Source: Fusobacterium varium (GTDB lineage Bacteria; Fusobacteriota; Fusobacteriia; Fusobacteriales; Fusobacteriaceae). Taken from it: a DNA stretch of 64,000 bases. This document shows, piece by piece, positions 7,559 through 13,804 of the stretch. The notes beneath the pieces are model-generated. The model was not told where the DNA came from. It made no database searches and saw only the letters and a program-made list of their open reading frames with translations. The position numbers were made by a program, and so were the translations under genes. Every line of letters starts with the position of its first letter. The first letter of the stretch is position 1. The stretch spans positions 1 through 64,000 of the forward strand of contig JADYUE010000002.1 in NCBI GenBank assembly GCA_021531615.1. The letters are read 5' to 3'.

Positions 7559-7995
7559 AAATTAAGCTCTCTTTTAATAATTTCACTTTCAAAATGTGAA
7601 TTATCATCTTTCAATTTTTCTCTTGTTTCAAGAGTATATTTTATTAAATATTCTCTTGTTTTATCATCAATTTTTTCAAGTTCAATCTCATCTTTTAACA
7701 CCTTATCTATGCTAATTACAAACCTTTGATTGAACTTTTCTTGTTTCTCAAGAATGAATAATATTTTTTCTTTTAACTCTTTTTCATCTGTTTTTAAAAG
7801 TATTTTCAAATCTTTTATAAAAGATACATTAATATCTTTTACCCATTTAATTATCCCGTGCAACTTTTCGCGTCTTGCGTCATCTAGTTTGTCAATTGTT
7901 TCTGAATGTCGCAATCCCTCTTCAATAGTCATCACGTGACTTTGTAAGTTCATACTTCGTGCCAGCTCTAAGCTGGGTACACTTGCTTTGCTCAT
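7555..7995 (-). CDS. Hypothetical helical protein, 146 aa
   Basis: I do not recognise this protein. It is predicted almost wholly helical and charged, with no cysteine or membrane motif. GAGGTGTG precedes the ATG. It is the first gene left of the Cro-like gene and probably the first of the early block, transcribed from the operator-controlled promoter at 8360-8388 or from one in 7996-8110. Confidence 0.6.
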   Translation of the reverse strand: MSKASVPSLELARSMNLQSHVMTIEEGLRHSETIDKLDDARREKLHGIIKWVKDINVSFIKDLKILLKTDEKELKEKILFILEKQEKFNQRFVISIDKVLKDEIELEKIDDKTREYLIKYTLETREKLKDDNSHFESEIIKRELNL

Positions 7996-8094
7996 CTTTC
8001 ACACCTCTTTTTTTATATATTTGGCTTTTTTCAGTTGTTAGCCTCAACCGTACCTATACTTTTTTTAATACAAATTATATTTGTCATGTTATTA

Positions 8095-8113
8095 TAAGTA
8101 ATTAAATTACTTA
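8095..8113. promoter_or_regulatory. 19-bp palindrome at the end of the Cro-like gene
   Basis: TAAGTAATT-A-AATTACTTA is perfectly symmetric. It contains TTAC and overlaps the decamer TTACTTACAA (8107-8116), which recurs at 8346-8355 beside the main operator. It may be a second operator for the immunity regulators. Confidence 0.45.
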
Positions 8114-8317
8114 CAAATAAGGCAAAAATTTTTTATAATCACACCCTATAGCATTACACCACTTTTTTAACAGTGAGATTGTTGGAGTTTTCCCCTTTTT
8201 CCAACTACTAAGATGCTTGTTAATAGCTTGCCTATTTTGATTTAATTTTTTGCCTAATTCAACTTGTGTTATTCTTTTTTCTTCAAGTTCTTTCTTTATG
8301 GCATCAGCTAAATTCAT
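8111..8317 (-). CDS. Cro-like XRE helix-turn-helix protein, 68 aa
   Basis: A single HTH domain fills the protein (RITQVELGKKLNQNRQAINKH). It is transcribed divergently from the CI-like repressor, the usual arrangement of a Cro-type lytic-switch gene. Its promoter contains the 21-bp palindrome at 8365-8385, so the repressor should shut it off in the lysogen. Confidence 0.82.
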   Translation of the reverse strand: MNLADAIKKELEEKRITQVELGKKLNQNRQAINKHLSSWKKGKTPTISLLKKWCNAIGCDYKKFLPYL

Positions 8318-8359
8318 AATTTACTCCTTTCAAGTTGTAATTTTTTTACTTACAATGAT

Positions 8360-8388
8360 AATATACAACTTTTAGTAAAAGTTGTCAA
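8360..8388 (-). promoter_or_regulatory. Lytic (PR-like) promoter with embedded operator
   Basis: On the minus strand TTGACA (8388-8383), a 17-nt spacer and TATATT (8365-8360) form a near-consensus promoter. The spacer is almost entirely a perfect 21-bp palindrome (8365-8385), ACAACTTTTA-G-TAAAAGTTGT, an ideal repressor-binding site that would occlude RNA polymerase. Confidence 0.75.
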
Positions 8389-8483
8389 TAAAAAAATTAC
8401 ATTTTTTTTAAAGTAATATTTTTTACACTTACTTTTTTAAAAGAAATATTGTAAGATATAGTTATATTTAACAGGAGGCAACA

Positions 8484-8918
8484 ATGACTATTGGCGAGTT
8501 TTTAAAAATAAAAAGGAAAGAAAAAGGGTTGTCATTAAGGCAAGTGGCATATAAAATAAATGTTTCTCATACAAATGTTGCTGATACAGAAAAAGGTATT
8601 ATAAAAAAAGAAAGTACCATTTTAAAAATAATGTCTGCGCTAAATCTTACGCCTAAGGAAAAAGAAGAGGCTTTAAGACTTTTGATTGAAGAGATAGCCC
8701 CAAAAGATTTGCAAAACGAGATGCTAGCTTTGAAAAAAGGACTTGTTATACAAAATAATAGCAATATGGGAAATATCACAGTAGGTAGTAATATTAAAAT
8801 TTCTCCAAACACTAATAATTTAATTTTAAATTTAGATGGTTTAACAGATGAGCAAATAGAAGAGGTTAAAAAATATATTGAGTTTTTAAAAGTGCAAAAT
8901 CAAATAAAAGGAAAGTAA
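8484..8918 (+). CDS. CI-like prophage repressor without a peptidase domain
   Basis: This 144-aa protein has an N-terminal XRE HTH (about 3-60: LSLRQVAYKINVSHTNVADTEKG) and a tail with QNNSNMGNITVG and LTDEQIEEVKKYIEFLK. No S24 self-cleavage domain is present, so SOS-triggered autocleavage is unlikely and induction needs another route. AGGAGG lies 7 nt before the ATG. It is the first gene of a rightward operon with two downstream genes, all expected to be on in the lysogen. Confidence 0.85.
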   Translation: MTIGEFLKIKRKEKGLSLRQVAYKINVSHTNVADTEKGIIKKESTILKIMSALNLTPKEKEEALRLLIEEIAPKDLQNEMLALKKGLVIQNNSNMGNITVGSNIKISPNTNNLILNLDGLTDEQIEEVKKYIEFLKVQNQIKGK

Positions 8919-8921
8919 AAA

Positions 8922-9116
8922 ATGATAAAAAATAATATTGTCGTACAAAATAATCAGCATATGGGGGACATTAAAGTGTGCGTAAATTATTATTTTCTTA
9001 ATTACAACTGTTCTCTTTGTGCCAAGTTTTCAGAGCTTGACAACCATCAAAAAGAGTTAGTTTTAAATTTCATTGAAAAGATAGAAAAGAAAAAAATAAA
9101 AAAGAGGATTGAATGA
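8922..9116 (+). CDS. Small paralogue of the repressor tail, 64 aa
   Basis: It starts 3 nt after the repressor stop. Its beginning, IVVQNNQHMGDIKV, matches the repressor's VIQNNSNMGNITV. Its end (HQKELVLNFIEKIEKK) parallels the repressor's C-terminal helix, but the HTH is absent and a CSLC pair is inserted. It looks like a duplicated oligomerisation domain and could form mixed oligomers with the repressor. It overlaps the next gene by 4 bp (ATGA). Confidence 0.7.
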   Translation: MIKNNIVVQNNQHMGDIKVCVNYYFLNYNCSLCAKFSELDNHQKELVLNFIEKIEKKKIKKRIE

Positions 9117-9904
9117 GCGTTATAAATAATTTTAAGAATTTATCCAAATTGGATAAGGTTTTTGTTGTGTGGTTTATCTTAGTTTTAATAAGTCTAGTTG
9201 ATAGTAGTTTTATCGAATTTTTATTTTCTATTTTGGGGCTATTATTTTGGTATATTATTTGTAGAATAATAAAAAATAAATTTTTTATTAAAACAGACGA
9301 TAAAAATATTATTATGCCTGAACACGTAATTATTCATCTTGACACCACTGGATTGAACAGTGGAAAAGATGAAATTCTTAAAATTACAGCTCTTCGTGTT
9401 ATCAATGGAGAGATTAAAGATGTTTTTAACGAATATATTAAACCTAAGTGTAAAATTTCTGATGAGATTACAAAAATAAATGGAATTTCTAATGAAATGG
9501 TTGAACATTCCAAAACTATTGAAGAGGTATTACCTAATTTTAAAAAATTCTTAAAAGATGATGATTTTCTTGTTGGCTACAATGTTCAATTTTGCATTAA
9601 TTTTTTAAGAAGTGTTTTTATTCGCATTTCTAAGGCAGAAGATTATTTTAATTATAATTCTATTGATGTATTGACTTTAGTAAAAATTATTATTAACAAA
9701 AGATTACCTTCAAGAAAGTTATCAGATGTTGCTAAAGCTTTAAAAATAAAAAATGAGGCATCAACTTTGAATATTGATAAGAATACTTATTTTTGTTTTA
9801 AAGTTTTTAATTATTTCAAAAAAAATGTTGTTAACGCTGATGGTAATTGGAATATTAAATTTTTAAAAGATAACTATATTTTAGATGAGAAGATGGAACT
9901 TTAA
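9113..9904 (+). CDS. Membrane-anchored, catalytically degenerate DnaQ-like protein
   Basis: This 263-aa protein has two hydrophobic segments (about 14-31 and 32-50) and then a DEDDh exonuclease-like domain. Motif I reads HLDTTGL where active enzymes have DxETTGL (H75, D77). Motif II reads GYNVQFCINFL with Cys161 in place of Asp. Motif III has Ser217 where His is expected, while D222 is kept. Most metal-binding residues are lost. Being co-transcribed with the repressor, it is a lysogeny-expressed accessory gene, perhaps for superinfection exclusion or defence; that role is inference. Confidence 0.7.
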   Translation: MSVINNFKNLSKLDKVFVVWFILVLISLVDSSFIEFLFSILGLLFWYIICRIIKNKFFIKTDDKNIIMPEHVIIHLDTTGLNSGKDEILKITALRVINGEIKDVFNEYIKPKCKISDEITKINGISNEMVEHSKTIEEVLPNFKKFLKDDDFLVGYNVQFCINFLRSVFIRISKAEDYFNYNSIDVLTLVKIIINKRLPSRKLSDVAKALKIKNEASTLNIDKNTYFCFKVFNYFKKNVVNADGNWNIKFLKDNYILDEKMEL

Positions 9905-9913
9905 AACATTAAT

Positions 9914-9942
9914 TTGACTTTTTGTCTAAAATACTCTATAAT
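9914..9942 (+). promoter_or_regulatory. Consensus promoter of the toxin RNA
   Basis: TTGACT (9914-9919), a 17-nt spacer and TATAAT (9937-9942) give a strong promoter just after the DnaQ-like gene, reading into the structured leader. Confidence 0.75.
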
Positions 9943-9957
9943 TAAATTATCAATAAT

Positions 9958-10086
9958 ACCCGCACCCTGTGGGTTATCAAATTGTGTGTAAAAAATAAAA
10001 GGTCAGAATATAAGCCCTAATTTAATTATTGGGGCTTTTATTCTGCTCTTGACCGAGCAGATACACATATTTGATAACAGGGGGTT
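9958..10086 (+). promoter_or_regulatory. Structured 5' leader that can mask the toxin ribosome-binding site
   Basis: Hairpin 9958-9974 (ACCCGCA/TGTGGGT) is followed by GTTATCAAAT (9973-9982), an exact complement of ATTTGATAAC (10069-10078), which directly abuts the AGGGGG ribosome-binding site. A large stem-loop (10001-10054) lies between. 5'-end pairing across the leader to block translation is typical of type I toxin messages. Confidence 0.6.
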
Positions 10087-10089
10087 AAA

Positions 10090-10173
10090 ATGTATTATTT
10101 TACCGAATTAGTTGTGCAAATTATGGCGGGTATTATCGTCAAAATAGTTTGCGATTGGCTAGACAAAAAATAA
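10090..10173 (+). CDS. Fst-like type I toxin peptide, 27 aa
   Basis: The peptide starts MYYFTELVVQIMAGIIVKIV and ends CDWLDKK: a short hydrophobic helix followed by an aromatic and charged tail, the pattern of the Fst/TxpA-like family whose members insert in the membrane when antisense control is lost. AGGGGG lies before the ATG. A minus-strand antisense RNA is expected. A weak candidate promoter (TTGCAC, 16 nt, TAATAC) lies within the reading frame on the minus strand. It sits between the lysogeny operon and the lysis genes. Confidence 0.75.
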   Translation: MYYFTELVVQIMAGIIVKIVCDWLDKK

Positions 10174-10208
10174 TCATACCCCCAGCCCATAGGGCTTTAA
10201 AAAAAATA

Positions 10209-10231
10209 CCGGGAAAAACCCGGCTTTTTTT
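10209..10231. terminator. Bidirectional terminator between toxin RNA and holin
   Basis: CCGGG-AAAAA-CCCGG with T-run on both strands. It can end both the rightward toxin RNA and the leftward late operon. A small hairpin AGCCC/GGGCT lies at 10184-10196. Confidence 0.8.
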
Positions 10232-10236
10232 ATTTT

Positions 10237-10698
10237 TTATTCATTTTTTGCCTCTACTTTTACCTCTTCGTTTTTATACTGTTCTAATACCTTTTTTAAC
10301 TTATTGGGCACAGATACGCCCATTAAAGCTACGTTTTCTAATATCGAAAGTCCCTCATTTCCAATATAAAAACATATAATTATAAACCTACAATTCACGC
10401 TCATTGTTGTTGTGTGCATAATAATATCTACAATATTACTCATAGCCACAACTATTAATACAAGAGCCTTTTTAGTGATGCCATATCTCGCCACTTGTGA
10501 GTTTAAATTTCCCGCTTTATACGCCTTTATCCAGCCCGTAACATAATCAAACAGCATAAAAGATAGTAACCCTATAAAAGCGTTATCAACGCCCCCTATA
10601 AAAAATATCAACGTTCCTGTTGTCGTTGTATAGATAATATCTCCAAAGTTTATTTTAGTTATTTCGCTCAATACTTCACTAACCACTTTATTTAACAT
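10237..10698 (-). CDS. Phage holin (toxin-secretion/lysis holin family)
   Basis: This 153-aa protein has three to four hydrophobic segments and the pattern GLLSFMLFDYVTGWIKAYKAGNLNS followed by GITKKA, characteristic of the Cp-1/phi-type holin family. It would permeabilise the inner membrane at the end of infection. It is the last gene of the leftward late operon, next to a second membrane protein and the putative endolysin. Confidence 0.87.
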   Translation of the reverse strand: MLNKVVSEVLSEITKINFGDIIYTTTTGTLIFFIGGVDNAFIGLLSFMLFDYVTGWIKAYKAGNLNSQVARYGITKKALVLIVVAMSNIVDIIMHTTTMSVNCRFIIICFYIGNEGLSILENVALMGVSVPNKLKKVLEQYKNEEVKVEAKNE

Positions 10699-10707
10699 AA
10701 ATACCCC

Positions 10708-10968
10708 CTATAATTTATTATTAATTACCGTTTCCGCTAAATTAAACCACCATTCACTAATAGCAAGTCCCGGAAAAAAAGATGCTATCATACACATAAA
10801 AAGAGCTACACAAACAACTATCACTACAACTTGTTTGTACTCATTTACTTTTTTAATCTCGATGTCCTGCTGTTTTAATTCTATATCTTGTTGTTTTTCA
10901 GCATCTCTCGACCTTTTAAACACTATATCTAGTATTTTACCCGCTAAAACTCCTAATATACTTGACAT
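10708..10968 (-). CDS. Small membrane protein in the lysis cassette, 86 aa
   Basis: The start at 10968 (MSSILGVLAG) is chosen because GAGG lies 6 nt before it; an in-frame upstream ATG at 10998 lies inside the endolysin gene. A charged coiled segment (KQQDIELKQQDIEIKK) precedes a membrane span (VVVIVVCVALFMCMIASFF). It could be a second holin or a spanin-like component, but no lipobox is visible. Confidence 0.6.
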   Translation of the reverse strand: MSSILGVLAGKILDIVFKRSRDAEKQQDIELKQQDIEIKKVNEYKQVVVIVVCVALFMCMIASFFPGLAISEWWFNLAETVINNKL

Positions 10969-10978
10969 CACACACCTC

Positions 10979-11560
10979 TTATTTATAATTATTTTCAATA
11001 TTCGTGTATCTTCTTATCACGTCCGCTGGGCGTTCTTTCCCCCATTTTGTTTGCGATAATTTAAAATTTAGTATATTTTCGCAAGTTGCGATTTTTAAAG
11101 TTTTTAAATAGTTGTGCATCTTGCCATTTACACTCAAATTAAATTGATTATGATAATCTACTAGATGTACAAATACCCTTTCGTTTTCCAACTCCGGCAT
11201 ACCACTTAAACTCATCACGTGTTTTATCATTTCTTGCGTGTGTTCTAAGTCGTACGCGTCTATATCTTTCATATGCTCCCTAAGCTTGTTATTTAACTCT
11301 ATAACCTCGTCGTCTGTACTTAGTAGTATATTTATATCACTATCACTAAAACCACATTTATTTTTTAAAAATTTAATCGCATTGGGGTTGTTTTTTGTAT
11401 CAAATTGGCTACGCCCAAAGCTCCAGCCACTCGTCCCGCCACTCGCCTTACTAAATTTATAAGCAAACTTTAAGTTTCCCGATATTTCATTTAAAGCGAT
11501 AACATTCATTATTTTTATAGCTGTATCTTTGCATTTTAGTTTCTCCGCATCTACTCTCAA
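10979..11560 (-). CDS. Putative endolysin (lysozyme/transglycosylase-like)
   Basis: This 193-aa protein has an N-terminal stretch with a conserved-looking Glu (ALNEISGN) followed by ASGGTSGWSFGRSQFD, reminiscent of lysozyme-like folds in which Glu is catalytic and a Gly-rich segment lines the cleft. Position with two membrane proteins at the end of the late operon supports cell-wall hydrolysis. No signal peptide. The family is not certain. Confidence 0.6.
   Translation of the reverse strand: MRVDAEKLKCKDTAIKIMNVIALNEISGNLKFAYKFSKASGGTSGWSFGRSQFDTKNNPNAIKFLKNKCGFSDSDINILLSTDDEVIELNNKLREHMKDIDAYDLEHTQEMIKHVMSLSGMPELENERVFVHLVDYHNQFNLSVNGKMHNYLKTLKIATCENILNFKLSQTKWGKERPADVIRRYTNIENNYK
11077..11093. 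promoter_or_regulatory. Imperfect copy of the dispersed palindrome
   Basis: TTTCGCAA-G-TTGCGATT keeps six of eight pairs of the motif at 2851-2870. It lies within the endolysin coding sequence (encoding ATCENI). Confidence 0.45.
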
Positions 11561-12112
11561 TTACGCATACCTCCTCTTTCTAGTTTTAGGTTGAATATAG
11601 TCTAATATGCTAGACGCTTGTTTTTTACTCAATTCACTTATTGTTTTTGCTCCAAATTCTTTTAAACGGCTATTTACATAGTCGCAAACGTCTGGGTCTT
11701 CCATTCTATCTTTTAGAAAAGCAACTTGATTTTTAGTTATCGCCTCATCATTTGATGAGATGCTAGAGCTTTTAAAATCTTCAATATTTAATTCTAGCAT
11801 ATTTACTAAAAATAGCATAATAGACTTTTTATACATCTTTACAACATTTGATAAAAAAGCATCATTTGCAATTATTAAAATTGTTTCCTCTTCTTTTTCC
11901 TCTTCTCTGTGATGAACTTTTATTTTAAACGCTACTTTTGAGTAATTATCTTTAAAATCTAGTATTTCATACCCTTTATTTTTAATATAAACTTCATTGT
12001 CAGCCAATTTTTTTATTATCTTTTCGATAACAACCTCGAAAGTATCATCACTATTAATAAAATATTTGATGTTATCTTTCACATTTTCAATTATACCGCT
12101 TATATTTCCCAT
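11561..12112 (-). CDS. Hypothetical phage protein, 183 aa
   Basis: I do not recognise this protein. Its body is mixed helix/strand with a charged EEEKEEE segment, and the end (ISELSKKQASSILDYI) resembles a small helical motif seen at the C-termini of various phage DNA-associated proteins. It directly abuts the endolysin gene and follows the 100-aa gene downstream of the DGR reverse transcriptase. Confidence 0.55.
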   Translation of the reverse strand: MGNISGIIENVKDNIKYFINSDDTFEVVIEKIIKKLADNEVYIKNKGYEILDFKDNYSKVAFKIKVHHREEEKEEETILIIANDAFLSNVVKMYKKSIMLFLVNMLELNIEDFKSSSISSNDEAITKNQVAFLKDRMEDPDVCDYVNSRLKEFGAKTISELSKKQASSILDYIQPKTRKRRYA

Positions 12113-12130
12113 TTTATTTCTGTATCTCCT

Positions 12131-12433
12131 TTATATGTTGTATTCCGTTTCTACAAACTCCATCAGCCAGCCTGCGTGGTCTTTTCTTTGTGCAAAAGCT
12201 TTCAACTCTTTTTCCCCTGTTTTTTCTTGTGTTTGTGGATTTATTACATCAACCTCTAATAACACAAGCTCACATTCATAAACATCTTGTGTTCCGGGCA
12301 AAAATATTCTTTCTAGCGTTTCGCCCTCTCTTATTTCGATGACTTCCTGCTCCTCTGTTGTTTTAGCTCTTCCCTTAGTTTTTGCTGTCCTAGTTATTAT
12401 GATTTTTCTCTCTTCTGCATCAATCGTTACCAT
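12131..12433 (-). CDS. Hypothetical protein overlapping the DGR reverse transcriptase, 100 aa
   Basis: Its start lies 7 bp inside the reverse transcriptase gene end. Composition suggests a beta-rich fold (ERKIIITRTAK...YECELVLLEVDVINP), unlike the four-helix Avd accessory protein of known DGRs. It may be a tail-associated protein or an alternative accessory factor. Only position supports the latter. Confidence 0.55.
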   Translation of the reverse strand: MVTIDAEERKIIITRTAKTKGRAKTTEEQEVIEIREGETLERIFLPGTQDVYECELVLLEVDVINPQTQEKTGEKELKAFAQRKDHAGWLMEFVETEYNI

Positions 12434-13482
12434 ATGTTCACTCTCCTTAATTTTCCGTCTTTGTTAATATATTTTTTATCTTTCAAGGGTATAAAATACT
12501 TTTCTTTTAATCTATAACTGTTACAAAAATTCAACCAACCTTTATACGAGTTTATTGTACAATTATCGTGATAGCTTAATACCTCTTTATTTCTTAATTT
12601 TATTAGAGCTTTTTTCATATTTTTTAAAACTCTTTTTCTAAGTAAAATGTAATTACCGAAAAATCTATATCCTAAAAAGTCTACCCCTCTTACTCTCGAT
12701 GGAAATATTTGATAATTCTCTTTTAAACTTAATTTTAATTCACTCTCAATATACTTTTTTATTGCCTCTCTCACTCCGTGCAACCTTTTTTTATTATCTC
12801 CAAGTATTACAATGTCATCACAATAACGAAAATAATATTTAATTCCTAATTTTTCTTTGACATAGTGGTCTAAACACGATAAATATAAATTTCCTGCCCA
12901 TTGCGACCATAATGAACCGATAGGTTGTCCCTTATCGCTCCCCACACTAAAAATAATATTTTTTATCAGTTCTAAAAGTCTAGTATCTTTTATTTTAGTT
13001 TTTACTATCTCAAATAAAATTCTATTATCTATGCTTGGATAGTATTTTTTCATATCAATTTTTAAGCAATACTTTGTACCCTCTGGGTCTTTTAACATTG
13101 CTTTTTTTACTCTTTTAGCTCCCATATGCAACCCTCTATTTTCTATGCTTGCATAGGTATCGTAAATCATATTTTTTAAAAATCTATCCTCTATTTGTAA
13201 CATTATCGCCCATTGGACTATCCTATGTGGGTAATACGAAAGTTTTAAGATTTCTCTTTCTTTTCCTTTGTCGTTGATAATTTCCCTTTTATAATCACTC
13301 GAATTTATAAAGTATAAATCATTAGCAAGTAAAAATCTTAAATTAGCGATATATCTTTCTGTATTGCTATTTACTTCTTTTACTTCCGTGTAATGTGATT
13401 TTCCTTTCCTAGCTCTCAAGTGAGCGTTTAATAGATTTTCATAAGATATTATTTTATCGAATACGTTTCCAATTCTTTTCAA
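12427..13482 (-). CDS. Diversity-generating retroelement reverse transcriptase
   Basis: This 351-aa protein has reverse transcriptase motif A KIDMKKYYPSID (141-152), the DGR-type motif 4 GQPIGSLWSQ (185-194, ending SQ) and the catalytic YCDD box (220-223). It copies the template RNA with adenine-directed errors and the cDNA replaces the variable repeat. TTG start with AGGAGA upstream. It lies directly downstream of the template repeat on the same strand. No group II intron maturase or RNase H domain is present. It is late-operon encoded, so diversification is tied to the lytic program. Confidence 0.95.
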   Translation of the reverse strand: MKRIGNVFDKIISYENLLNAHLRARKGKSHYTEVKEVNSNTERYIANLRFLLANDLYFINSSDYKREIINDKGKEREILKLSYYPHRIVQWAIMLQIEDRFLKNMIYDTYASIENRGLHMGAKRVKKAMLKDPEGTKYCLKIDMKKYYPSIDNRILFEIVKTKIKDTRLLELIKNIIFSVGSDKGQPIGSLWSQWAGNLYLSCLDHYVKEKLGIKYYFRYCDDIVILGDNKKRLHGVREAIKKYIESELKLSLKENYQIFPSRVRGVDFLGYRFFGNYILLRKRVLKNMKKALIKLRNKEVLSYHDNCTINSYKGWLNFCNSYRLKEKYFIPLKDKKYINKDGKLRRVNIW

Positions 13483-13631
13483 CTTTTTTCTCCTAACATT
13501 TTTGTCTTATAAAATTTAACGAGTTTTCGCAAGTTACTACTAACACGTTTGTCATCATTTTTTATGTTTTGCCAAGAGGCAGGGTTTTTGATGTTCAATC
13601 GAATAAATATTTTATTTACAATAATAAGACT

Positions 13632-13737
13632 AAGTGAGTGCCGATATTCGAATTCACATTCGACGTGACATTATTGCAATTCAAGTACGTGACCCCGGCA
13701 TTCGAGGCATTATTCCAATTCGTACCCGACAGTACGT
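13632..13737 (-). repeat. DGR template repeat (TR)
   Basis: This 106-bp non-coding repeat aligns without gaps to 13821-13926 at an offset of 189. There are 15 mismatches and in all 15 the template base on the coding (minus) strand is A. On that strand it would encode AAT-rich codons (NWNNASNAG-like). An adjacent 7-bp match (13624-13630 with 13814-13820) continues the homology after a single extra base, 13631. Confidence 0.95.
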
Positions 13738-13789
13738 ATGTTTTTATACCAGCTATCAAAAACCCATTTTTTTAAATTTTACGCTCCGC

Positions 13790-13804
13790 TAGCGCTGTGC
13801 GCTA
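13790..13804 (-). promoter_or_regulatory. Small hairpin just after the variable repeat
   Basis: TAGCG-CTGTG-CGCTA overlaps the stop codon of the target gene. DGR targets often need a hairpin or cruciform a few bases past the mutagenic homology for efficient retrohoming. The stem here is only 5 bp. The segment 13483-13631 upstream of the template and 13738-13801 after the target hold no gene. Confidence 0.45.

Noticed and set aside
8484-8918. LexA/S24-type self-cleaving repressor
   Set aside because: The protein is too short after its HTH and no Ser-Lys peptidase motif is visible.
10149-10379. Plus-strand frame across the toxin terminator
   Set aside because: It reads through a strong terminator and into the antisense of the holin gene.
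13525-13532. TTTCGCAA half site upstream of the reverse transcriptase
   Set aside because: Only one arm is present. Similar 8-mers or shorter matches (for example near 20420, 26733, 29508, 30005, 31603 and 34689) are expected by chance in 34 kb, so I do not count them as partition sites.
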